A DNA stretch of 64,000 nucleotides from Spirometra erinaceieuropaei. Its lineage: Eukaryota; Platyhelminthes; Cestoda; Diphyllobothriidea; Diphyllobothriidae. Location: contig CACRXP010000223.1 of the NCBI GenBank assembly GCA_902702965.1, forward strand, positions 750,899-814,898, written 5' to 3'. A program made the position numbers and the translations under genes. This document shows positions 10,401-23,900 of this stretch, in pieces; position 1 is the first letter of the stretch, and each line of letters opens with the position of its first letter. The notes beneath the pieces are model-generated. The model searched no databases, was not told where the DNA came from, and was given only the letters and a program-made list of their open reading frames with translations.

Positions 10401-13400
10401 TCGTCGACTGAGGGACGCTACCCATAAGGCACACATGCAAACGCAAACACTCTTCTCACATGCATGAGAGTGCCGCAGATCGCTTGAGAAGGGGCCGTGA
10501 CAGCCTGGTTCTCAGCCCGCCACTCCACACACACACACACAACTGTGCAGACTGCGTGGACTGAGTTGGGGCTGCAGTTACCACCAGCGCTATCTCGTCA
10601 CTCATGCTTGACAAGGATCGCCACTCCCCACGGAGCAACAACGACCTGAATATGGCTTAGACTCTAACGACAGAGAGAAATGGACTTTTGGTATTGGATG
10701 CTGGAATGTGCGAATGTCCCTGGACCCTGGTACTCAAAGTCTAACTGCGCGCAGCCTTTTGCAGTACAACGTGGATGTCCGCGGCCTGCCTGAAGTCCGG
10801 CTTTTTGACTCGGGCTCTCGAGAAATAAAGATCTCAGGAGCCAACTCACACGTCCTCTTGTACTGCAGCGGTCCACGCAACTCTTTTGGTGGACAGGGTG
10901 TGATGGTCGCCCTCTTACCGTGCTTTACTTGCTTAGGAACCAGTCAATGACTGGATGACTGTCGTGCGACTGGAGGGTCATTTCACGAACATCTCTACGC
11001 ACCAACTTCAGCTACCGAACAGCGTGATATAGAGGCATTTTACTCGCAGTTGCAAGCATTAGTTGAAAGACTCCCCTACCACGATCTCCCGATTGTTGTT
11101 GGGGATTGGAATGATCTGAGTAGACCTGGGGACTCTGCAAACAGTCATCTTATTGGCGCTTTGGGCTTGGTTCTCGATGTGAGAGATTGTTGGAAGTTGC
11201 TGATTAGAACCGACTGTTTTTCACCAAAACGTGCTCTCAACATCACAACAAACATCTTCTAACGGTCATACGACCAGTCAGATTGACTACATTCTAGTCA
11301 GCATAAGGTTCCGCATCTGGCTTCACGATAGCTTATCGATGCGCATTACCGAGACTGGTAACGCCCACAGGTCGAACTATGTCCTCGTTCGTACACGCTT
11401 GAAAGTTCCCCTCTCATCCGCGCCCAAAATACCATGTCCTAGACGCCTCGTTGCTGCAAAAATCCGGCAACCCAGCACTTTCGAAACCCTTGGGCAGAGG
11501 GATCCAGTACTTTTTTACGACTCTAGCCGACGGAGAAGGCAGTAACCAGTGGTCGTAACTGAAAACATACATCTATGGGACAGCGGAGGAAATTCTTGGA
11601 TATACCCAGGGACGTGGAATAGCCCTTCAATGTTCTGCTCAGACGGCCCGAGCCAAGTCTCATAGTGATGGTTCCTTCCACCAACTCCGGAAGATGACGG
11701 TAAAGTCGACTAGGGATGACCGGAAGGAATATTGGGCTGAAATAACGACCTCCGTTGAACAGGCCTCAAGTGTTGGTGACACTCGAAAACTCTATCACCT
11801 TGTCCGCCAAGTATGGTGGTAAGCCCTCTGTACTGAGTGACTCTGTTCGAGACGTGAATGGCGGTTTTATTGCTGACAACTCGGCCAAGGTTGATCGCTG
11901 GCGTGAGCACTTCAAGCACCATCTCAACTTCGATACCCAACCCACCACGCTCTTGCTCTCCTCTGCAGCAGAGTTTCCCTCCTCTCTGACCTATGCGGCG
12001 TCATGTGACCCCTTTTTGAAGGGGAAGTCGCCGATGGCAATTAAAGTCTACGCAACAAGGCACCCAGAGAGGACGGTATACCCGCTGAAATCCACAAGTC
12101 TTGTTTGAAAACTCTGGCACCCTGGCCCCATGAGGTAATTGAGCAAGCGTGGAGAGACGAGGTTGCTCCTGGTGACTGGGGCTCGGGAATTCTTGTACCT
12201 GTCCTCGGGAAGGGAGATAAGACGAGATGGAAGAGCTACTGAGGATTAAATTTCTCCGAAGTTGCCGCTAAGATCTTCGCTGTTGTCCCACTCAGGCGAT
12301 TCCAGGTTTTGCGTGACTCTAGGACGAGGCTCAGTCAAGCCGGATTTCGTGCAGGACGTGGATGTGCGGACCAGGTTTTTACACTGAGGCGCATTCTTTA
12401 ATTCCGCCATAGCTACCAATAACCGACGGTCGTCTGTTTTGTTGGCTTTGCCGTCGCGTTCGACTCCGTCCATCGAAGTCCCTGTGGTGGACAATGGCAC
12501 TAGATGGTGTACCGCCAAAGTCATTGTTATGATCAAGGCCTATTACCGATCCGCCACTGCGCGAGTTCTGGTTCACAGCAATCTTGCCCAACCGTTCGGT
12601 ATTCAATCTGTCGTTCTACAAGGTTGTTTCCTGTCGCCCATTCTGTTCCATCACGCTGTTTACTGGGTTCTCAGGAGGACCCTACCCGGAGATGACAATG
12701 TTGAGTTTGCACCCGAATACCGGCTGACTGATCTCGACTATGCCGATGATATCGCCTTACTTGCTTCAGATTTTGGCGATCTGCAGTCTATGGTGTAACG
12801 GGTGAACGAGGTCGCTAAATCAGTCAGTTTATCCATAAACACTGGGAAGACCAAAGTGTTTTCAAGCTGCATCCCTGACCAGGAGATGGCCGTCAACTTG
12901 AAGAAGTAGACAGTTTTAATACCTTGGAGCGAAGCTGCTTTCGAATGGACAGATTAAGGACGATATTGTCTCCCGAATTGATGCTGCCCGCCGGGTTTTC
13001 CCAAGCCTTCGAAAGTGTCAATGCATCCTTCGAGATATCTCCCTCGTCACTAAGATTCACATGTGCCGTACATTCGTCCGGTCTGCACTTCTCTATGGTA
13101 GTGAATGTTGGACTGTCCGTGTAGAGGACGAGCGAAAACTGGCGATATTTGACCACCACTGCCTGAGGACCATTCTTCGAGTGAAGTGTGCCGACTTCGT
13201 CTCGAATAAGACAGTTTGCACCCGCTGCGACATCCCAAAGATAACCCAGGCCATCCAAGAAAGACGACTGAGGTGGTTTGGGCATGTTCTTCGGCATCAA
13301 CCTTAGGAGCTCGGTGTTACTACCCTCGATCCGGCACCGTTACCCTATTGGAGGCGTCGAAGAGGGGGTCAACTCAAAACCTGGCTCGACACAGCTCGTC

Positions 13401-14907
13401 GAGACATGGAAGTGGTTCTTGGGCCCTCGGTATGCGATCTCCGTCGTTGGCGCGGAAAATGCGTGGAGCGGTCCAGATCTGCCGCCGCGGATCGTCACGC
13501 GCGGAGAAGTACAGTTCGGGACACCATCGAGGCCGGCTAGATCAGACATGATCGCAGCCGTACCAAGTCCGAGTACAGCATTGGTTAACTTCCGTTCCCA
13601 TTTTCGCAATTTTCCGCTGCATACGCCAAACCGATCACTGCACCCACTCACACCCAGTTGACCACTGGTGCAAACGAAGAGAAACCGATACGGAGGACCC
13701 CTTCCTCGCGAGAATCCAGCGTGTTTCACATTGCAATGAATTTGACGACCTGCTACGACGCACTGCGTGTTGTTGTTTGGAAGGTTCCCATCTGACCGGA
13801 TAACTCGACCCCCTTGTAAAGGTCAGATCGTAGTAGCTCTCTCTTTATGTGGCCTTTGTGGCACCTCTCACATAGGTTAGATCCGAGCCCTTTGGTAGCC
13901 AATTTTAGACGGCAGTTTTACTTTACATTGGCTACTACGCCCAATTTTACTCCCTGGACGGCTTGATTTGAACAGGTCACTGGCAGATGAGAGGGAAGGA
14001 GGAGAGAAGGATGTTGGTTGAACACTCAGAACAGTTAAGCGCACTGTCCTGAATAACTACTGGTCGTGCCTTGGAAGGTGGCCAACTGACGGGATAACTC
14101 GGTCTCATTCAGGACCGAGGGTCGGGCTGTAATACCCCTTTACGTAACCCCATTGGTGCATTCACTTATTTCCGAACTCAAAGGCTCAAGATAAAATCTG
14201 ATAGACAAGGCGTGGAGATCAGGTCGAATGTGACGAGCTTTTTTAGTCATTTTCGGCCCACTCGGTATTGTCCCTGAAACACTAGGTATGGGAGTAGAGA
14301 GCATGGCAGATGTTACCTTTCTAATAAATAAATCGTTGCGCATGTCACCACTGCGCTTTCTTCATTTGCAACCATCAAGCTACCGGTCCTTAGTCTGATC
14401 TAACTCGTTCCCGATCGGACAGTTACTCGATACCCCTTCTCAGCTCGTTTTGGGTCTGATTCCGAAAGGTTCAAACTGCAGCCGCCACCACCACCGCCGC
14501 CGCCGCCACCACCACCATCACCACTGGCACCNNNNNNNNNNNNNNNNNNNNNNNNNNNNNNNNNNNNNNNNNNNNNNNNNNCTGGCACCACCACCGCCGC
14601 CGCCGTCGTCACTAGAGTCTACTTCCCACCTGTCCTCGCTATACCAGGGTGTTCCTCTTCTGGTTTGATTCCGTTGAACATGATTGTAGGCACCACGTCA
14701 AGGACACCGCCACTACTCGAGCTCTCATAGCTATCAGTACTGCCGCCGCTGGCGCAAGTACTACCGCTGTAGACGCAGTGTCACTCGGGTTACATTGCGC
14801 ATGCGCCTTCCGGTCACGCAACGGCCCGATCGAATGCCTGCGACCCATCACAGCGCTACTGAAGAACCACCACCACCATCACCACCACCACCACCACCAC
14901 CACCACC

Positions 14908-14939
<32 letters not shown>

Positions 14940-17900
14940 CACTACTAGTAGCACTACTATCGCTGCTGCTGCTGCCGTCACTAGTATTTCTATCACGACT
15001 TCCATTATTACTTCCCGTGGTACTGTAGTTCATACAAATAACCGCGAACTGCTGATTACTGCCAACTGCATCGAAGCCTGCCTTCTACCTTTCATGGTAT
15101 TTCTGGATCTGTTATTTATTGGCTGTTTTTTTCGCTTGCCTTTTACTGTAACTTTATGACCGTAACATGGACAAATATAATTAACTTGGTTTTGCTGTGA
15201 AAGCATAATTTTGACGTTTGCCTCCCCGTGTCTCCCTACAAACGCAGGCTTCCTATGCGGCGAGCTTGCAGCTGCAAGAAAGTTGGTCAAAATCCAGCCG
15301 TCACTGCTCTCCGGTTGTTCTTCCGATGGAGTCGTAAATGGTGTTCACGATTCCAGCCTGTCTTCCGCCGGCGTCGAAGACATGGACGATTATCTTCGGC
15401 GGGCGTGTATAGCCCTAAAGCGACCGAAGCCGCCCGCCAACATCGGCACCAAGGAGCTTCTAGACGGGCTTTTTAAATCGGTTAGAAACTTGACTATAAA
15501 TATGCCTACTTAAATGCTTTAGGTAGTTTAAACTTTGTACATTTATACAACATTTTTAGCTGTCCCGCCTCCGTCACGATAATTTCCTGACTGTTCTTAG
15601 GTCTCGGAGGCCTTGGCAAAGTGTCCCCCAGGTCATCTTGGAAACCCAATGATCGCACTTGAAGGCCTGTCGGATAGCCAGTGGATTCAGGTTGTTCGTA
15701 TGGCACGTCTGCTGCAGAATGAGTACAACAGCCGGCGCGAGACGTTCATTAAACGTGCCGACTGCACCGTCGAGAGTTTCAAGTGGGCCGACAAGTCCAA
15801 AGTAAGACCAAATTCATAACTTCCGTGTCTTCCTGCTATCGAGTGCTCGGAGTATTCTTTTGCAGAGGACGAAGGGTTGCGCTGTTCGTTATACTTTTGG
15901 GTGCTGCCTGTTTTCAAGGCCACAAGCAGTGGGGGAAACAGTCTGACCTTAATAAGCCTCCATAATTCGGATTTTGTTTCCTGTTCGGCTAAATTTTACC
16001 GTTGTCAGTAGTACCAATGTTCTTCCCAACGAACCCTTTTGTGCTTACATAAACTGACTTAATCGATTCCCTATTACGCATAATAGACATATGCGTGGTC
16101 GCCCGAACAATGCGCTCCCGTTGAACGGAAAACAGTCGATAGTTGCCTTTCTTACTTTTTAGGTCGACACGAAGGTTCCAAAATGTTGGTTTTCATCACC
16201 AGCTTCGCGTAAAATAGATGGGTGCTCTGTCTACTTATGCACTACACAGAATCAGTTGAATACGTTAGTTGTGAACTGGACGCCTACATAACTTTCCGTT
16301 GAGTAATACTATCACAAAGAGGATCAAATTGCACACATCGTGTGTTGACGCGGTTTGCGGTATCCAAAATGGGCCCGCATATTCTGTGCTCAAACGTGAC
16401 AGCATTTCAACGAAGCGTAGAGATCACCTGAACCCCAATTCAACGGAAGGTGGGACATAGAAGTAGGGACTCACTCGTGCGCCTCATTCCAAGGACATTA
16501 GGATGGGGTTGGGGCTAAGGTCTGGGCTGTGGCTAAGGTTTTATGGAACGGGAATAGGTTTCCTTCGAATTTAACGCAAGACCACCTGTGTTCCGGAGGG
16601 TTTCCTTTTCTTCCCTTCAGAACTTCTGAAAAAGATTAAGCGTTTATGTTTCACCTTCCATACGGCAACTTTACTAAAGCATAAAAGCGCTACTCAGGTC
16701 GGACCTTCGGTTTAAGTTCTTTATGCTCATAAACAGAAGTTTTTGTTCAGATTCTTTTTTTCATGTGTTATTTGGACGCCTGGCGGACCTTGCTCACCTT
16801 GGCCGGACGCGATGGTAACTGGGGTTTGGACGCCGTAGAACCCGACTTTGCTGTGGAGCAAGACAGGGCGCTGCTCCTTGTCGGGGCAAAGAAGTGGGCA
16901 ATTTCTAGGATGTGGATTTCAAGCCCAACCAGAAGTGGCGTCTAACAATATTCTCTCGCATTCCACTCTCCAGTCAGACTGTTCGTGATACTTCTATAAC
17001 ATTATACGATTATTGGGGCCGTGATTTTTATCACAGGCCTCCGGAATTTCGTCCGTCAAATACAGCAAGGACCGCTATTTAGTTGTGGAATCAGAAGCGA
17101 CTTGTACGTAACATGGATTATAGTGAGGATCTATGGTAGTTCCACAGTCACGAGCGACAGGGTCAATCACTGCCAATAGAAGCGAAGAGACGAGTCCCAG
17201 GAAGTAGTCTTGAAGAAGGAGACACGATCGCCAGGACAAGAGCTTTATTAGCCTGACGTTTCGGGTTCCTGCTCGAACCCATCATAGAGACAACAACAGA
17301 TACGGGTGATTCATGCACCAGGGGCTGCAGTATTTATAGGATGCAGTCGCCATGCCACCGCATTCCTATGAACATTCACGACTCCCCCCCTTCATCCGGG
17401 ATCGTTGTACGTGGTGTGTAAATTGCTCGATGGCCGACGTATGCGTCGTTATTTGCTGCAATTTCATCATGTGCGTTGGATGTTGGTGTTATGATTGCTC
17501 GACCATCTGACGCATCGATCCTGGTGTTGGGAGAAGTGTTCACCTGTGCGCTCCCCGCGTGGCCAATTACTCCGCCTAGACGAAGTCTCAGCACAGAGTA
17601 TGGAAGGGGAAGTTCATGTGCAATGCCCAGCGGCATTCCAGTCTTTCGTGCTTGTCGTTTCGCCTTAACCGCGTCTGTTCGTCTGGCGCCGATTTTTACG
17701 ATTTATCGACATGCCCGCGAATCCTGGACAAGCTTCTGTCCGGTTTCATGGTTACTTTGGAGGCATTGTGTTCTTGGTGCTTCTTTTTCCACCTTGCCTG
17801 CGAATGCTCCTAGTGCCGTCCTTCTGGACGGGCCGTTGTAGCACGCGCCTTTTGGTCTTTCTCTCGACGTGACCGCTCCATCGTACTTTGACCTATTTCA

Positions 17901-20900
17901 ATATCAGCATGCCTGACGAGCTGAAGTGGACGAAGCCTGTTTATTTCATTCCATCTTTGATTGTCCAACTCTCTGCGTCATAGGGTAGTGTTGTTAAGAT
18001 GACAGTGCCGCACATCTTGGGTTTCATATTGAGGTGGATTCCAAGACGACTCAAATCCTAATGGTGTAGCTGACCCGACGGACTCTAGAGATCGGGGCTG
18101 CCACGTCTACGTCGATTTTGATGGTCAATTAAATGATGTTGTCTATGTAATCGGATTTATTTTCGGCCGCCTCGCGGTTACGGTGGTCTGTTGTGGGTTC
18201 GGTGTATTCGAAAGCTGACGCCGACTAATGCATGGTAACCACCGTCTATTTGTTGGCACTGCATGCCCGCCTCCGTTGCAGTGGTTAGTACATAGTCAAC
18301 CATACAAGGGTCCTTGTGATGGCCTGCGTACGAGGATTATTGGAACACTTCCCATCAGTTCGATAGTTTGTGGTGGTGCCTAATCGGTAGCCATCCGAAG
18401 TATTACAGAGAAGGTTTGTGCGAGGACAGTCCGGCTTCGTTCCGTCCGTCATCGCGAGGACTCTTGATGTGGACCCGTTGTTAGTCGTGCAACTCACGCT
18501 ACCCTGAAACTGCCTGGCCATCATCTTGAGGCGTTCGACACATCGACATCTTTTTATTGATTCCCGGACGCCGTCTCAGCGCATTTCATCGTAGGTTTTG
18601 GCTCTCCACTACCCGCAAAATTCGCAGAGCCACGTGTGTGACCTGAGTACCAGATGGGGTCGGAATGGAGCAACTCTATAGCACAATTTGACAACTTTTA
18701 CAACTGCCAATTGGTAAAACTGGCTACCCCTCCCCCTGTAGACACTTCATACCTCTTGGAAATCTGCCATAGGCCAAATGACCTCCCTGTCTTCCTTTGA
18801 TTTTTCAGATTGAGGCCATCTCGGCTACCTTCAATCCCCTGAGACAAGACATGCAAGTCTGCTTCCCAATCGATATTCCGAACATTCTAGCCGCCCGAGA
18901 CAACGTTCTCCTACGAGTCGAAAAAACGAGCGGCCGCGCGTCACGTCGCTACACTGCCTGCCCCCTGAATAAGGTCTTGATGGGCTCTGTGCCTGATCGG
19001 GGTGGACGCGCCTGGGAAGTGGAGCCCCCTCCACCGGAGATGCCCCAGTTCCAGAAGCGTCAACCCGGTGGTAGGGGTGGGCGTGGGGGCGGCGGCGGCT
19101 TTGGAGGAGGCGATCGTGGCGGCGGCGGTGGTGGGCGTGGTTCCGGTAAGCGTTCTCTCACATGGCTGTTGTTTGTTTCAGTTTATTGCTTTCGTATCAT
19201 CGCCCACACCCTGGTTTTTACCTTTTTCTAGTATAGGATTAATTCTAAACTAAGATCTTGCTTCCTACGTTAGAATGCATCAGTGTTTAAAAAAACGTAA
19301 GACTATCCCTACATGTTTAATTATTTCGAGATGTGCATCCTATGCAGTGAGTAATTCTTCATGCTTGTGGGGACTTTGGATACTTTCACTCAGCAGGCTT
19401 CATTGACAACTATTTACTAATGAGATGTTAACGCCAGTACAGTTTAGAATTTGGTTTTTTGTTATACCTGAACTCAGTAAAATATGCTCATACCTTATGT
19501 CAACTGTTAGTACCACTGGAGGGTGGATACTCTGTTCTGGTGGGTTAAGTGCATGCTACTGACAGTTTGATAGTAACCAGTTTTCCTTTAGTACAAATTA
19601 TTTTTGGCGGCTGTGGAGTGAGGAACTCTTACGGCCGGTGCAAATCCGGGAGTTCGGCGGTTCCACTATGTCCAATAGCAAGCTTCCTCTGGTTGTGTGA
19701 ATTTCCTGTCCTACATGGTGTGAATTAATAAATTAATCTTTTAGTTAACACTAGCCACTGCTACCCACTTTCCGTTAATAGACCGTGCCTGCGCATTTTG
19801 GCCTTAAAACAATATCCGCGCCCCCCTCGTCCCATAGCTTACCTATAGAGTGACCATTTAGTTTTCATACCACTTTGGAACTGAGTGTAGAGCGGGCTTG
19901 GCGCGTAGGGTGGGGGAAGGAGGCGATGCTTCGTCTCCAAAGCCCAAGTTGACCACCTGGCTCACGGAAGCTACACCACTATCATTCACTAATCCACTTG
20001 TTCACTTTGCGACAAGATAACCTTTCTGACTGTTCTAAGCTACTTTCCAACTTTGAAAGTCTGTGCGATCACCGTGGTCTTCTGACTAGGCATATAAGTT
20101 TTTGCCTATGCCGCTTTTTTGGTTGGGTTTGGACCTTAAATTCGCGCAGCAACGTTACCCTTTCTTTTGATCTTATGTCCCTTTTACTACCTTTAGATCA
20201 TCAGAAACGGAAGTAGTTTGTTTTTCTGCCTCACTATTTGCTCTTCGACCTAAAACACCGTAGCCACTTCATGCCCCAAGTTCATCTTTGCGACCTAACC
20301 CATTTTTGTAACATTTGTCGGTAAAGTTAGTGGCCCACCACTGACAATACACAATAACCCGATAGGAGACGAAAACAGCCAGTTGCGTTTTCCTATTTTA
20401 ATGATTTTTGAGCTGCTAAACTCTCAACCCTCCACTTTTGGCCTAACTTTGTGCTGAGTCGCTTTTATTTGTCGGGTTTGTTGAGATAGGTCCTTGCGCG
20501 ACTTCTTTTTCTTGTCTTTGTTATTTTCTGGATAAGAAAACACTATCTAATAAACCCCTGCCTTAAAAATCGTTTTTTGATCTATACTGGTTTTTTCTTG
20601 ACTGTTCATCACCATGTCCAAACGAACTCTGCGCCGCCTCACCCTACCCATTGCCCTCAAGCGTTATTTCAATCAGTACGTTGATATTCTTGTGACTCCA
20701 AATCTAACCGGAGCGCCTGGTCGTTATAGCCAGCACTCCCACTTTGCTTTATATATTATTCATCGCAGCTGACAGGTCTTACGTCAGGGAATAAGCTGGT
20801 GGGTGCCGAGCCAGCTAAACCCGAGTTCAAATCACAGATCATCCCGGTTCGAGTTTAGTGAGTTAAACAGTCCTCGGACGTCCAGTGGAGAACGCCTATG

Positions 20901-23900
20901 ACAGCTGGTATTCCACGCATGTTTTATCGAACTGGCTGAAGTGCCCTCAGTAATGGGTGTGCCCAACCACTTCCTTTGCGCCCTCGAGACGAGTCGCCAG
21001 ATAGCCAAGATGTCAGCCAGCAAGAGTTATTTACTGCGAGTTGTTGTGAAATTGCAACCGCGGCTGCCGGATTGAATGCGCAACCGCTCGCCTACTTACC
21101 GGTCCATATCTGATCTGGCTTACCGGCATCGCACGCAGCCTCCTCTGGTACGCTTGGTATTCTGAGCACTTGTTTGCTGCATACAACTGGTCTTTGCGAG
21201 CTTTTATTACCTGCCTGCCTACCAAAAATAGAGGGGTGACTTTGGCCTCACTGTATTCGACAACACAAGGTCGTCATTTTGGAGACCAGACGGTTACAAT
21301 CGGTAACCTATCTCATAAGATGTTAACCGAGATTCTGAAATGCGTTCTCCATTAGGGTGGATTACTTGAGTGAAGTTGTAATATTGATTATCTTGCAGCA
21401 TAATCCCAGGACATATCAGTCACGCCAAAATGTTGGTCATTGAATGCATTTCTTTTCGGTCGCCCGCAAAAACCATCCTCGGAAAAAATGACTACTTAGC
21501 TGGCGTGCGTTTTTTTCATTGGTCTTCGATGCCTCTATACATTCAAATACATTTTACGGAAAACATGCTCAAAAGCACTATTTTTTGTACTTATCCGGTA
21601 GCATATCACTTCCTCACTAAATTTTATACTTGAAGAAGGGGCATCTTTCGATTTTAAAAGAGTTTTTCAGTTCCCGAATAATTTCGAGCCCGATCTGTTG
21701 TCACACTTGCGACTGGGGCTTTCAGTCTACAAGTCACATGCTTTCCGTATAAGGAGAAGCATACATTCATCTATGGCATTAAGAAGATACCATACGGGAC
21801 TCATAAAATTTAACATTGGACGCGGACTCTGTTGTATACTTTACGGGGAGCATTAGAAAACGTGCAGATTCGGTGCTGTTTGAATGGACTTTTCACGACC
21901 TTAAAAATGTCATTATGGGAAACTTTTTAAAAACCGTAAGATGGCCTTTTTCGAGTATAAAGTTTAAAAAAGACGTGATTCCCTACTAAATAATTACGAG
22001 GAGGAGTTTTTCGTGCGTGTTTTCTGTAAAATATAGTTGAATTCATAAAGGCATCGAAAATCAATGAAAAAAGTGCATCTTTCTTAAGTAGTCATTCTTC
22101 GCCAAATGTGGTTTTTTCAAACAGCCGAAAGGAAATGCATTTAAAGGCCAACATCCTCTTGCGTCCTGCAATCAGGTCAGATCAGTGTATCCCACCACCT
22201 TGATCACAGTCCACATGGCGTGGACCCTCGAACGGTTTAACAGAGCTGTGAGCTGGACCCACTTTAAAACCCTAGGTCTCCCCGGCCTGGGGTGAGGATT
22301 TCACCGGTTAAGGGCGGCAAATAAGTTAGAAGTGGTCATTCCGGTCGCAGTCGTTGTTGTTTTTTCTTGATCGCTAAGTTAGCCCCCTATGTTACGACTG
22401 CCCCGACCAATTTATGGCTGAAATAGCGGCGATGAAATTCGTGGCTAACATTGTGGGGTACATCCTTAAAGCCGAATTCATTTCTTTCCCAAAATCGCGA
22501 TGAGCATGATCCAAAACGCCTCGCGTTACGCCTGAAGCAAAATGCCCTTCCGTCTGACTTTAAAGGCTGCAGATGAGGTCGCCTCGCTCTCGGGATTTGC
22601 GCGGCTTGCCTTTGGGGAATCCATACGTCATCGGCCGTCCAGGGGCGGATCCACAGAATCTTGACTTACTTAACGGTTAATCCGCCGGAGAACGATTTAC
22701 TCGGAAGACGGATTACAGTAAAATAGATTTGCAGCTCTTCAACATCACGGCATTTCGCCCAAGTCCATCATACTCCACAAACGGGGCTGAGTTAATACGA
22801 CTACAGATACAGTGCGTGACCGATCTGATGAAGCGTTGGCCGAAATTCGGAAATGCGTCTTCCACTAAGAAGGATTACTTAGGTGGGGTTGTAATGTTGT
22901 CTATCAAGCCACATAATCCCATAGTACTTCGGACTCGCCAGGATGTCGGCTTTTGAATGTACTCCTTTTTGACCTCCAATGGAAGCCACACTCGGTAAAA
23001 AGTGACTACTTAAGTGGCATGCATTTGTCGCATTGATTTTCGATGGTCTTGTAAATTCAAATATATTTTAAAGAAAGCATACACAAAAATATGCTTCATT
23101 TCACTGGCTTGGCAAGAAATAACATTGCCATTACATTTTATACCTGAAGAAATCGTATATTTATGTCCTGTAAAAGTTTCCCGATTTGCCACTAATTTTG
23201 GGCCAGATCAACCGTTGCATTACGATTTAGCAATTCCACTCTACAAGGTGTATGTTTTCCGCATAAGAAAAACCATATATTCCTCTATGCCTTTAAGAAG
23301 ATACCATGTTGAGTTCATAATATTTTGCAGCGGATGTGGGCTATGTTGTACGTTTCACGAGGAGCATTGGCCCAGTGGTTAATTGCGTTGGACTTCTAAC
23401 TAACAGGCCGCGAGATCGAGCCTCGGATGTTCCACACTTCGGGGTGGGGTGTTACCGGCTGAGGACGGCTAATAAGTCAAAAATGGCCATTCCAGTCACC
23501 CTTGTCGATAGAAGCGAAGAGACGAGTCCCAGGAAGTAGACTTGAACAAGGAGACGCGATCGCTGGGACAAGAGCTTTATTAGCCTGACGTTTCGGGTTC
23601 CTGCTCGAACCCACCATCAGAGACAACAGCAGATACGGGTGATTCATGCACCACGGGCTGCAGGATTTATAGGATGCAGTCGCCATGCCACCGCATGCCT
23701 ATGAAAATTCACGGCTCCCCCCTTCATCTGGGATCGTTGCACAACGTTCGCGTCATTAATTGCTGCAATTTCATCACGTGCGTTAGATGTTGGTGTGATG
23801 ATTGCTCGACCATCTGACGCATCGATCCTGGTGTTGGGAGAAGTGTTCACCTGTGCACTCCTCGCGTGGCCAATTACTCCGCCTAGACGAAGTCTCAGCA

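Larger units (their letters stand above)
9834..13730 (+). mobile_element. RTE-like non-LTR retrotransposon, degenerate, in a FAM98 intron
   Basis: An old but nearly full-length element. An ~800-bp GC-rich 5' region (copies of it also occur alone elsewhere in the window) is followed by endonuclease, reverse transcriptase and RTE-type C-terminal motifs, all in broken frames. The 3' end is not sharp; recognisable similarity fades after the LRWFGHVLR motif near 13300, and the end at about 13730 is a guess. Confidence 0.75.

Noticed and set aside
14649..15028. Poly-His and poly-Pro/Leu frames as proteins
   Set aside because: Products of the CAC/TAC microsatellite read in different frames.
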